A stretch of 26,446 nt of DNA from D2472 sp964444385 (lineage in GTDB: Bacteria; Pseudomonadota; Gammaproteobacteria; Magnimaribacterales; D2472): positions 1 to 26,446 of the forward strand of contig CAYUHD010000013.1 in assembly GCA_964444385.1 (NCBI GenBank), in the 5' to 3' direction. The translations under genes and the position numbers were made by a program. Each line of letters begins with the position of its first letter. Positions within the stretch are counted from its first letter, which is position 1. Below, piece by piece: positions 1 through 7,133 of the stretch. The notes under the pieces are model-generated. The model worked only from the letters and a program-made list of their open reading frames with translations. It was not told the DNA's origin and ran no database searches.

Positions 1-2
1 TT

Positions 3-635
3 ATCGCTGATGTTTTTACAGAGTCTTTTGGAAAGCTTTCCATTATAGCAAAGGGAGCAAAGAACCCTCGATCTAAGTTTTTTGGTCACTTGATCCCTTT
101 TTCTGCGCTCAGAATTATTGTTACCGGTAAATCAGAAATGAAAACTTTAACTCAGATAGATTCAAACTTTGTTTCGCATTCCGCGAAGGGGCCATATGAC
201 CTTTACACCTATCTTTATGTAAATGAGTTAATGATTCGTCTTTTGCCTAAAGGACTTCCTAACCAAGAGCTTTATGATCTCTATCAAAACTTTGTTGAGC
301 TTGCCAGAGCAGATGCAATTTCTGAGGTTGACTTAAGAGCTTTTGAGCTAGACCTTCTTGATGTGCTTGGCTATGGCATAAATTTTGATACAGATATTAA
401 AGAAAATTCAGAATTTAAAGATTCAATAATTTATTCATATATGCCAGAAAAGGGTTTTTATCATGCTGGTGATGATTATGGCTTTTCATCCCAGGAAATT
501 TCTGCAATTAAAAATAGAAAGCTAGAAAGAATTGATAAGTTAAAATTAAAACAACTTTTACACATTGCTATAAACGCGTGCCTTGATGGCAGGGAGTTAA
601 GTAGTAGAGAGATTTTTAGAAAAATTAGAATATGA
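3..635 (+). CDS. recO: DNA repair protein RecO (5' end outside window)
   Basis: RecO works with RecF and RecR to load RecA onto SSB-coated single-stranded DNA during gap repair. The frame is open from base 3 with no start before it, so the gene begins upstream; about 210 residues are present against roughly 240 in E. coli. The visible N-terminal part contains the family's OB-fold pattern (G-K-L-S-I-I-A-K-G-A-K, then P-R-S-K-F-F-G and L-I-P-F-S-A-L, then a T-L-T-Q motif), which lies partly upstream of the TTG at 90; that TTG is therefore not the true start. The rest is the helical C-terminal domain without an obvious zinc-finger cysteine set, as in gammaproteobacterial RecO. It ends in an ATGA overlap with acpS. 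In E. coli pdxJ lies between recO and acpS; here it is absent. Confidence 0.88.
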   Translation: MADVFTESFGKLSIIAKGAKNPRSKFFGHLIPFSALRIIVTGKSEMKTLTQIDSNFVSHSAKGPYDLYTYLYVNELMIRLLPKGLPNQELYDLYQNFVELARADAISEVDLRAFELDLLDVLGYGINFDTDIKENSEFKDSIIYSYMPEKGFYHAGDDYGFSSQEISAIKNRKLERIDKLKLKQLLHIAINACLDGRELSSREIFRKIRI

Positions 636-1009
636 TTTATGGAATAGGTACAGATTTAGTAGATCTTGATAGAATCAAAAAAATGAAATCTTTTTCTTCA
701 TTTGCCAATAAAATTTTAGGTGATCTGGAGCTTGAGAAGTATGCTGGATTGCCTGAAGGAGATAGCCAATACTACCTTGGTAAACAATTTGCAGGCAAGG
801 AAGCTTTTGTTAAGGCTCTTGGGATTGGATTTAAAGATCCTATCTTTCCAAAAGATATTCAAATACTTAGAGATTCTCTAGGCAAGCCAGAGGTTGTGTT
901 ATCTGCTGGTGCAAAATCTTATGTTGCAGGCTTGGGCATCACTAAATCCCATGTTAGTCTAGCCGATGAAAGCAACCATCTTATTGCATTTGTAGTATTA
1001 GAAACATGA
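632..1009 (+). CDS. acpS: Holo-[acyl-carrier-protein] synthase
   Basis: AcpS transfers 4'-phosphopantetheine from CoA to the serine of apo-ACP, switching on fatty acid synthesis in the cytosol. The 125-residue length is typical. The two family signatures are visible: G-I-G-T-D-L-V-D near residues 4-11, giving the Mg-binding Asp8, and F-A-G-K-E-A-F-V-K-A at 53-62, giving Glu57. The C-terminal strand H-V-S-L-A-D-E also fits the family. The ATG overlaps the recO stop (ATGA) and its own stop overlaps the adk start in the same way, so translation of recO-acpS-adk is probably coupled. Confidence 0.95.
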   Translation: MIYGIGTDLVDLDRIKKMKSFSSFANKILGDLELEKYAGLPEGDSQYYLGKQFAGKEAFVKALGIGFKDPIFPKDIQILRDSLGKPEVVLSAGAKSYVAGLGITKSHVSLADESNHLIAFVVLET

Positions 1010-1650
1010 ATAAAATACTTCTTTTAGGGCCTCCTGGTGCTGGAAAAGGCACTCAAGCAGATATTATTTGTGTATCAATAAATATTCCCAAAATTAGTAC
1101 AGGAGACATGCTACGCTCAGCCATTGCCTCTGGCAGCGAGCTAGGAAAAAAAGTTACAGACATTATGAAATCCGGTAGTTTGGTATCTGACCAAATCATT
1201 ATTGAATTAATTTTAGATCGAATTGCTCAGGATGACTGTGTGAATGGATTTTTATTCGATGGCGGGATAAGAACAGTGGGCCAAGCTGATTTGTGTGTTG
1301 AAAATAATATTGAATTTACTCATGTTATTGAAATTAAAGTTGATGATGACGTAATCGTAGATAGAATGTCAGGTAGAAGGGTGCACCCAGGTTCGGGGCG
1401 GAATTATCATCTTGTATATCAACCCCCTAAGAATCAAGGGGTGGATGACATTACAGGAGAACCCTTAATTCAAAGAGAGGACGATATGCCTGAGACAGTT
1501 AAGCGTCGCTTGCAAGTCTATCAACATGAAACCAAACCACTTGTAGACTATTATCAATCTCAAGAAAACAAAAGTTCACTTAAGTATATTGCCGTTGATG
1601 GTTCTCAATCGGTTGAAAAAGTATTTGAGGATATTGAGCAGAATTTCTAA
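1006..1650 (+). CDS. adk: Adenylate kinase
   Basis: Adenylate kinase interconverts ATP + AMP and 2 ADP. The 214-residue length equals E. coli Adk. Walker A G-P-P-G-A-G-K-G-T-Q is at residues 8-17, the AMP-site S-T-G-D-M-L-R at 31-37, the long-form LID begins at G-R-R-V-H-P, and the R-E-D-D-x-x-E-T-V-K-R-R-L segment supplies the conserved arginines. The LID has no zinc cysteines. One oddity: the family signature D-G-F-P-R reads D-G-G-I-R at residues 85-89 (bases 1258-1272). The Asp, Gly, Arg and the following Gln93 are kept, while Phe-Pro is replaced. The frame is intact and the rest is normal, so this is likely an active enzyme with a variant loop. It is coupled to acpS by ATGA and followed by tsaB after 4 nt. 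Confidence 0.96.
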   Translation: MNKILLLGPPGAGKGTQADIICVSINIPKISTGDMLRSAIASGSELGKKVTDIMKSGSLVSDQIIIELILDRIAQDDCVNGFLFDGGIRTVGQADLCVENNIEFTHVIEIKVDDDVIVDRMSGRRVHPGSGRNYHLVYQPPKNQGVDDITGEPLIQREDDMPETVKRRLQVYQHETKPLVDYYQSQENKSSLKYIAVDGSQSVEKVFEDIEQNF

Positions 1651-1654
1651 TTAA

Positions 1655-2314
1655 ATGAAGATTTTATCTCTTGATGTTAGTGGAAATTACTCATCAATCT
1701 CTCTATTAAATGGTGATGAAGTCAACACATTTACGCAAACTCATGATCAAAAAGATAGACCCGGTTGGGATAAGCTTTTTGCAAGTATTGGTTTTGATTC
1801 AAAAGAAGGTTTTGATAATCTTGATGCGTTAGCTTTTGCTCGTGGACCAGGCTCATACACCGCTCTAAGAATTACCGCTTCCTTTCTAAAAGCTATAGCT
1901 GAGGTAAAGAAATTACCCCTTATAGCTATTTCAAATCTAGAATCTATTGTAAATGAAGCCCTGCACTGGATTGATGAAGACGAAGCAACTGTTTTAGTTA
2001 CAATTGAAGCGGATGCAAAAGAAAGTTATTTTTGTAGCTATAAAAAAAATAAAAATCAATTTCTTTCAAAAGAAAAGGAATCAGTTGTTGGAATGGATGT
2101 TTTGCTAGAACTCTTAGACAAAGATGGCTGTTATTTTGCAGGGACAGGTTGGCCCGAGGCCGTAATAAATCACCCAAAGTTTTTGTCTAATGCTATAGGA
2201 AGTGCTGAGTCTGTTGCATTATTGGCTAGAAGAAATTTTGAGACTCATGCAAGCTTCCTTCCTGAAAATGCAAATCCAGTGTATCTAAAAACTCCTGAGT
2301 ATAATAAAACATGA
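1655..2314 (+). CDS. tsaB: tRNA threonylcarbamoyladenosine biosynthesis protein TsaB
   Basis: TsaB (YeaZ) is the scaffold partner of TsaD in making t6A37 in ANN-decoding tRNAs. It is an ASKHA-fold protein without its own catalysis. Evidence is the N-terminal I-L-S-L-D-V-S-G strand and the hallmark R-G-P-G-S-Y-T-A-L-R-I around residues 63-73, where G-P-G-S-[FY]-T-x-L-R-I is the family signature. The 219-residue length matches typical TsaB (about 230). It starts 4 nt after adk and ends in an ATGA overlap with uppP, inside the same coupled run. Confidence 0.9.
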   Translation: MKILSLDVSGNYSSISLLNGDEVNTFTQTHDQKDRPGWDKLFASIGFDSKEGFDNLDALAFARGPGSYTALRITASFLKAIAEVKKLPLIAISNLESIVNEALHWIDEDEATVLVTIEADAKESYFCSYKKNKNQFLSKEKESVVGMDVLLELLDKDGCYFAGTGWPEAVINHPKFLSNAIGSAESVALLARRNFETHASFLPENANPVYLKTPEYNKT

Positions 2315-3105
2315 TTTCAGATTTTTTTCTTGCTCTATTACTTGCTTTAATCCAAGGCCTAACTGAATTTTTACCTGTTTCAAGTTCAGCGCATTTATTA
2401 TTTCCATCCTTAATTTTTGGAGCAAAAGATTTTGGAATTGTTTTTGATATTTCAGTGCATGCTGGAACATTGGCAGCAGTAATATATTATTTTAAGAAAG
2501 AAATTTCAGGTCTAATTCATGCTTGGTTACCTTGGGTGGAAAGTAGAAGCAAAAAAAACTTCTCTTTAGGACTTAATTTAGTTGCTGCCACTTTACCAAT
2601 TATTCTAGTTGGATTAATTTTCTCTGATTTGACCGAATCTAGATCAAGTAACATTACTTCAATAGCATGGACAAATCTAATATTTGCTTGCTTGCTGTAT
2701 GTTGTTTTTAAATCTTCTTCCCAATCAAAGTCTTTAGCAGAGTTATCTCTAATGGCTGCATTGGTTATAGGTTGTTTTCAAGCGTTTGCAGTTTTTCCTG
2801 GGGCGTCCAGGTCTGGGATGGCAATAACGGGCGCATTGCTTATCGGTTTAAATCTTAAGGACACTTCAAAATTTGCTTTCTTGCTTAGCATTCCTACTAT
2901 TTTAAGTGCTTTAATTTTAATGCTTGCAAAGGGAGCTTATTCAATTGCAGCAAGTGATTTATTAATTGTGCTTGCTGGGTTCATTGGCTCTGCTTTTTTT
3001 GCATTTATTACTATCAAAACATTTCTTCAGTTTGTTGAAAGAATAGGAATGACACCATTTGTTCTTTACAGAGTTGCTTTGGGTGTGATTTTGCTGCTTT
3101 TATGA
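2311..3105 (+). CDS. uppP: Undecaprenyl-diphosphatase UppP/BacA
   Basis: This integral membrane phosphatase recycles undecaprenyl pyrophosphate to the monophosphate carrier used for peptidoglycan and O-antigen synthesis; high levels give bacitracin resistance. The two catalytic motifs are present: Q-G-L-T-E-F-L-P-V-S-S-S-A-H near residues 15-28 and F-P-G-A-S-R-S-G around 167-174. Several hydrophobic spans cover most of the 264 residues (E. coli 273). It overlaps tsaB and rsmJ by ATGA at both ends, so it is embedded in the recO-rsmJ transcription unit. Confidence 0.95.
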   Translation: MISDFFLALLLALIQGLTEFLPVSSSAHLLFPSLIFGAKDFGIVFDISVHAGTLAAVIYYFKKEISGLIHAWLPWVESRSKKNFSLGLNLVAATLPIILVGLIFSDLTESRSSNITSIAWTNLIFACLLYVVFKSSSQSKSLAELSLMAALVIGCFQAFAVFPGASRSGMAITGALLIGLNLKDTSKFAFLLSIPTILSALILMLAKGAYSIAASDLLIVLAGFIGSAFFAFITIKTFLQFVERIGMTPFVLYRVALGVILLLL

Positions 3106-3836
3106 TTCCGCCTCTTTTTTATGCATCAGATCAACAAAAACCTTTCGCTGAGGAGCTAGCTCAAAAGATTGGTACCAACTCAAGTAGCAATATAAAATTT
3201 TTAGAGTTGCCTCATTTAGTTTTATCAGAATCTGGATTATCTTTCTTCCATCCAAAGGCACGATCAAGTAAAAAATTTCAAATTGACTTTGATTCTGGTA
3301 CAACAGGTTGGCGTGTTAAGAATGCAAATCACGAGAAACTTATTAAAAAGGCTTTAGGGAAATCAGAAGCTCCACTTAATATTTTGGATTGTACTGCTGG
3401 GTTACTCCAAGATACTTTGTTGTTTCTTGGTCTAGGTCATCAGGTTACTGCGCTTGAGCAAAGCTGCATTTTATTTCATCTATTGCAAGATGGTATTAAG
3501 CGAAGTAGCGATCAATCTATTTTTTTAAAGCTAGATCTGATTCACACTAATGCATGTTCATATGCAGGTATGGCAAAAGGGTTTGATGTGATTTATTTTG
3601 ATCCTATGTATACGCCAAGCAAAAAAACTGCTCTTAGTTCAGGCCAATTAGAATACATTGCTAAGATTTTAGAAATAGAATCAATTAATAACGATCCCAA
3701 GCAAGATTTTGAGATTCTACAATTAATACCTGCAAAAAAAATGATTGTCAAAAGACCTATCAAGGCAGAACCCTTTGCTTCTCAAATTAATTATCAAGTT
3801 TCAGGAAAAACTACTAGATTTGACGTTTATATTTAA
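3102..3836 (+). CDS. rsmJ: 16S rRNA (guanine1516-N2)-methyltransferase RsmJ
   Basis: RsmJ methylates G1516 of 16S rRNA using SAM. The SAM-binding segment D-C-T-A-G-L-L-Q-D-T-L near residues 98-108, the following V-T-A-L-E-Q-S strand end and the catalytic-type I-Y-F-D-P-M-Y-T-P-S-K-K-T-A-L match the RsmJ pattern (D-P-M-Y-P-x-x-K-K-S-A). The 244 residues compare with 250 in E. coli. The SAM motif is slightly divergent (A-G-L-L-Q-D where A-G-L-G-R-D is usual). It is the last gene of the plus-strand run and converges on proA with a 6-nt gap and no obvious terminator between them. Confidence 0.9.
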   Translation: MIPPLFYASDQQKPFAEELAQKIGTNSSSNIKFLELPHLVLSESGLSFFHPKARSSKKFQIDFDSGTTGWRVKNANHEKLIKKALGKSEAPLNILDCTAGLLQDTLLFLGLGHQVTALEQSCILFHLLQDGIKRSSDQSIFLKLDLIHTNACSYAGMAKGFDVIYFDPMYTPSKKTALSSGQLEYIAKILEIESINNDPKQDFEILQLIPAKKMIVKRPIKAEPFASQINYQVSGKTTRFDVYI

Positions 3837-3842
3837 TCAAAG

Positions 3843-5108
3843 TTAGTCTCTTGTGTGCCCATCACCAGAGACAATGTATTTAAAGCTTGTAAGTTGATCG
3901 ACTCCTACAGGTCCACGGGCATGGAATTTACCGGTTGCAATACCTATCTCACCACCAAGACCAAATTCACCTCCGTCTGCAAATTGAGTTGAGGTATTAA
4001 TCATCACAATTGCGCTATCAATAGAATTTGTAAATTTTGATTGAACATCTTTATTTTCGCTAATGATTGACTCTGTATGACCTGTGCCAAATCTTTCGAT
4101 ATGACTGATGGCTTCATCAATATTGGAAGCAGATTTAACACTAACAATTGGTGCTAGATATTCCGTAGACCAATCTTCTTCGGAAGCTGGAACAGCTCTG
4201 TTATCGAAACTTATGGTTTTCTCACAACATCGTATTTCACATTCAAGATCAGACAGCAAAGCAACAAGTTTAGGCACAAAAGATGCTGCGATATTCTCAT
4301 GTACTAGTATTGTTTCTACAGCCCCACAAATTCCAGTTCTGCGCATTTTTGCATTTATACAGACTGATAAGGCTTTTTCTTCGTCAGCATGCTCATCTAC
4401 ATATATGTGACAAATTCCTTCTAAGTGACCAAAAACAGGAACTCTTGCAGATCTCTCAACTTCAGCAACAAGACTTTTACCACCCCTTGGAACTATGACA
4501 TCTATTGAGCCATTGATTCCTTTTAACATAATGGTTGCTGCCTCTCTGCTTTCTGAAGGAACTATTTGGATACATTCTTTAGGTAGGTCAGAGCGTACCA
4601 ATGCATTTTGGAGCGAATTAACAATAGCTGAAGCAGACCTGAGACCATCCTTTCCGCTACGTAAAATTACTGCATTACCAGATTTTAGGCATAAGCCTCC
4701 AGCGTCAGCAGCTACATTGGGCCTACTTTCAAAGATTAAACCTATGACTCCAAGAGGTGTAGTAACTCTAGAGATATTTAGGCCGTTAGGTCTTTTCCAG
4801 GATGCAAGAATTTTTCCTACTGGATCTTTAAATGATTTAATTTCAGCTAAAGTTTCACATATTCCTTGAAGCCTACTTTTATCTAGAGCTAAACGATCAA
4901 CAAAAGCTGTGTCCTTTTTATTTTCTTCTGCTTGCTTTATATCAATTTGGTTGGCTTGAAGAATGACATCAGAATCTTCTTGAATTGATTTGATAGCAAA
5001 ATCAAAGAAACTATTTTTATGATCGGTGGTTACAGTGTTTAATACAGCACTAGCTTTCTTTGCATTGAGGCCTATCTCATTAAGCAATTTAGAAAGTTCT
5101 TTACTCAT
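3843..5108 (-). CDS. proA: Gamma-glutamyl phosphate reductase ProA
   Basis: ProA reduces gamma-glutamyl phosphate to glutamate semialdehyde with NADPH, the second step of proline synthesis. The frame is also open to an ATG at 5123, but I prefer the ATG at 5108: it overlaps the proB TGA as ATGA and aligns with normal ProA N-termini (421 residues; E. coli 417). Motifs: R-P-N-V-A-A-D-A-G-G-L-C-L-K-S-G-N cofactor region, V-P-R-G-G-K-S-L, the catalytic cysteine in R-R-T-G-I-C-G-A-V-E-T, and the C-terminal G-P-V-G-V-D-Q-L-T-S. The R-R-T-G-I-C-G form resembles, from memory, alphaproteobacterial ProA more than E. coli (R-P-S-T-C-N), which could reflect transfer. It is translated downstream of proB. 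Confidence 0.96.
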   Translation of the reverse strand: MSKELSKLLNEIGLNAKKASAVLNTVTTDHKNSFFDFAIKSIQEDSDVILQANQIDIKQAEENKKDTAFVDRLALDKSRLQGICETLAEIKSFKDPVGKILASWKRPNGLNISRVTTPLGVIGLIFESRPNVAADAGGLCLKSGNAVILRSGKDGLRSASAIVNSLQNALVRSDLPKECIQIVPSESREAATIMLKGINGSIDVIVPRGGKSLVAEVERSARVPVFGHLEGICHIYVDEHADEEKALSVCINAKMRRTGICGAVETILVHENIAASFVPKLVALLSDLECEIRCCEKTISFDNRAVPASEEDWSTEYLAPIVSVKSASNIDEAISHIERFGTGHTESIISENKDVQSKFTNSIDSAIVMINTSTQFADGGEFGLGGEIGIATGKFHARGPVGVDQLTSFKYIVSGDGHTRD

Positions 5109-5887
5109 TTTTTTATAAACCATGTTGATTGAGCTCTGGTTGCAAGACCTTTAATTGGCTTTTTATTTTTACCTGAAGTGATCACCATTACGCATTTATT
5201 TTTTAAGCAAATTTCTGCTGCTTCAATCTTAGAAATCATACCCCCTTTACCCATATAGCTTGCATGACCCGCCATCTTTCTTATTTTTGATGTAATTTTT
5301 GTTACTTCTTTCACCAGAGAAGTCGTTGTGTTTGATTTAACATCTTCTTTGGAAGCATAAAGTCCTTCAACTGTTGAAAGCACAATTAATAAATCTGCTC
5401 CTACAAGCTTTGCTACCTTTGCAGCCAAAAGATCATTATCACCAAATCTTATCTCATCAGTTGCAGTGCTGTCATTTTCATTGATGATGGGTAAGCATCT
5501 GGCTTCTAAAAGCTTGCTTACAGTTTGCTTTGCATTTTCAGAGGGAATCTTTAGTTCTGTATCTCTTGGAGTTAAGAGTATTTGACCTATTGGGATAGAA
5601 AATTTATTTAGATGTTTTTTCCATGCTGACATCAATTCAATCTGACCATGAGCTGCTAAGGCTTGGGATTCAGCCAGGCTTAGATTTTCAGATAACTTAA
5701 TTTTTTTTCTTCCAAGTGCAATGGCGCCGGAGGATACAACTAAAACTTCTTTATTGTTTTTTAATAACCAAGCTATATCTTCGCTGATTGCAGCAAGAAC
5801 ACTTTGGTTTACTTTCCCATAAGGACTTGCAAGCACAGCTGAACCAATCTTAATAACTATTCGGTTGTATGAATTTATACTGCGCAT
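5105..5887 (-). CDS. proB: Glutamate 5-kinase ProB, PUA-less short form
   Basis: ProB phosphorylates glutamate, the committed and proline-feedback-controlled step of proline synthesis. The amino-acid-kinase fold is complete: I-K-I-G-S-A-V at the start, V-V-S-S-G-A-I-A-L-G near 50-60, I-N-E-N-D-S-T-A around 135-142, G-D-N-D-L-L-A-A, and M-G-K-G-G-M-I-S-K-I-E-A-A near 215-227. At 260 residues it ends with the kinase domain. The C-terminal PUA domain of E. coli ProB (367 residues) is missing, and the next gene follows at once, so the short form is genuine in this sequence. Kinase-only ProB is known in other bacteria. It precedes proA with an ATGA overlap and lies downstream of tRNA-Leu on the same strand. 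Confidence 0.95.
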   Translation of the reverse strand: MRSINSYNRIVIKIGSAVLASPYGKVNQSVLAAISEDIAWLLKNNKEVLVVSSGAIALGRKKIKLSENLSLAESQALAAHGQIELMSAWKKHLNKFSIPIGQILLTPRDTELKIPSENAKQTVSKLLEARCLPIINENDSTATDEIRFGDNDLLAAKVAKLVGADLLIVLSTVEGLYASKEDVKSNTTTSLVKEVTKITSKIRKMAGHASYMGKGGMISKIEAAEICLKNKCVMVITSGKNKKPIKGLATRAQSTWFIKK

Positions 5888-5969
5888 TTTTTAGGCTAAG
5901 TAATACAATATTAAGGGTAGTAAAAAATGTTATTTAAACATAATAAGAAACTTTCTAGAAATTTTTAGA

Positions 5970-6054
5970 TGGTGCCCCATACCTGAGTCGAACAGGTACT
6001 CCCGAAGGAACGCGATTTTGAATCGCGCGCGTCTACCAATTCCGCCAATGGGGC
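5970..6054 (-). tRNA. tRNA-Leu(CAA)
   Basis: Read on the minus strand, the 7-bp acceptor stem GCCCCAT/ATGGGGC closes the gene and CCA is encoded (5970-5972). The anticodon loop TTCAAAA sits in a CGCGA/TCGCG stem and gives anticodon CAA (reads UUG). A long variable arm (CGTTCCTTCGGGAGT region) and the G-T-T-C-G-A T-loop confirm a class II leucine tRNA. I see no strong terminator before proB, 82 nt downstream, so tRNA and proBA may share a transcript. A TACAAT -10 candidate lies at 6064-6069 on the minus strand. Confidence 0.95.
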
Positions 6055-6064
6055 CCGGCGATTA

Positions 6065-6093
6065 TTGTAGCTGAGTTAAACATCTTTTAGAAT
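6065..6093 (+). promoter_or_regulatory. Candidate sigma70 promoter for the queA-secF operon
   Basis: TTGTAG at 6065-6070 and TAGAAT at 6088-6093 are spaced by 17 bp. The predicted transcript would start about 5 nt before the queA ATG. The -35 element overlaps the minus-strand TACAAT (6064-6069) that could serve tRNA-Leu, so the divergent promoters may share DNA. Judged by eye only. Confidence 0.5.
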
Positions 6094-6104
6094 TAGCTTC
6101 TCGC

Positions 6105-7133
6105 ATGAAAACAGATCAATTCAACTATAATCTTCCAGAGCATCTTATTGCTCAATATCCTACAAAAAAAAGAACTGATTCGAGGTTGTTGGTTGCTTTA
6201 GAATCAAAACAACATGAAGTTTTTAAGGATATTGGAAGACATTTTTGTAAAGGCGATCTACTGGTTTTAAATAAAACTTCTGTTATTCCAGCAAGATTAT
6301 TTGGAGAAAAAAGTACTGGTGGGAAAATAGAAGCCTTATTAGAAAGGTTTTTATCTGAATTCCAAACCTTGACACAAATTAGATCTTCCAGAGCTCCTAA
6401 GGAGGGCACTGAATTAATTTTTATGTTTTATCATGAGAAATTTGTAGCTACTGTCAAAGGCAGAAAAGAGGATTTTTTTATTTTAGATTGGTCGGTTGAT
6501 CCGCAGCCTTTATTTTTAAAGCATGGTCAAATTCCATTGCCACCATACATGAACAGGGCGCCCGAGAAAATTGATGAAGAGAGATATGAAACAATTTATG
6601 CTGATCCAAACATGAAAGAATCAGTTGCCGCCCCAACAGCTGGTATGCACTTTGATCTAGAACTTTTAAATAATCTTCAACAAAAAGGTGTAGAGCTTGG
6701 TTATGTCAACTTGCACATTGGCGCAGGTACATTTCAGCCAGTTAAAACAGACAACATAGAAGATCATGAGATTCATAAAGAGCTTGTTGAGGTTGACGCT
6801 AAACTTATTGATCAAATTCAGAGGGCGAAATTTAATGATAGAAAGATTATTGCTGTTGGTACGACGTCAGTTAGAGCTCTTGAAACAGCTTTTAAACATG
6901 GAGCCTCAGCCTTTAAAGGTGAAACAGATTTGTTTATTTATCCGGGCTATAAGTTTAAAGTTGTTGATCATATGATTACTAACTTTCATTTACCAAAATC
7001 TTCTTTGCTCATGCTTGTTGCTGCCTTCATTGGATACGAAAAAATGATGAATCTCTATGAAATAGCGATAGAGGAAGAATATAGATTTTTATCATATGGC
7101 GATGCCATGCTATTGAAATATCATGAACTTTAA
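6105..7133 (+). CDS. queA: S-adenosylmethionine:tRNA ribosyltransferase-isomerase QueA
   Basis: QueA moves and isomerises the ribosyl moiety of SAM onto preQ1 in tRNA, giving epoxyqueuosine at position 34. The 342 residues carry the family pattern from end to end: Y-N-L-P-E-H-L-I-A-Q-Y-P at the N-terminus, D-L-L-V-L-N-K-T-S-V-I-P-A-R-L, P-L-P-P-Y-M-N-R, A-A-P-T-A-G-M-H-F, H-I-G-A-G-T-F-Q-P-V, T-S-V-R-A-L-E and the C-terminal I-T-N-F-H-L-P-K-S-S-L-L-M-L-V. It opens a plus-strand operon and overlaps tgt by 11 nt, pairing the two consecutive queuosine enzymes. Confidence 0.97.
   Translation: MKTDQFNYNLPEHLIAQYPTKKRTDSRLLVALESKQHEVFKDIGRHFCKGDLLVLNKTSVIPARLFGEKSTGGKIEALLERFLSEFQTLTQIRSSRAPKEGTELIFMFYHEKFVATVKGRKEDFFILDWSVDPQPLFLKHGQIPLPPYMNRAPEKIDEERYETIYADPNMKESVAAPTAGMHFDLELLNNLQQKGVELGYVNLHIGAGTFQPVKTDNIEDHEIHKELVEVDAKLIDQIQRAKFNDRKIIAVGTTSVRALETAFKHGASAFKGETDLFIYPGYKFKVVDHMITNFHLPKSSLLMLVAAFIGYEKMMNLYEIAIEEEYRFLSYGDAMLLKYHEL

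Noticed and set aside
90..635. RecO starting at the TTG at 90
   Set aside because: Conserved RecO residues continue in frame upstream to base 3, so the real start lies before the window.
1258..1272. Frameshift in adk causing the odd DGGIR motif
   Set aside because: The reading frame and all motifs before and after are intact, so it is a two-codon substitution and not a compensated frameshift.
4108..4869. Plus-strand open frames inside proA
   Set aside because: They are antisense to a protein with all ProA motifs and have no recognisable content of their own.
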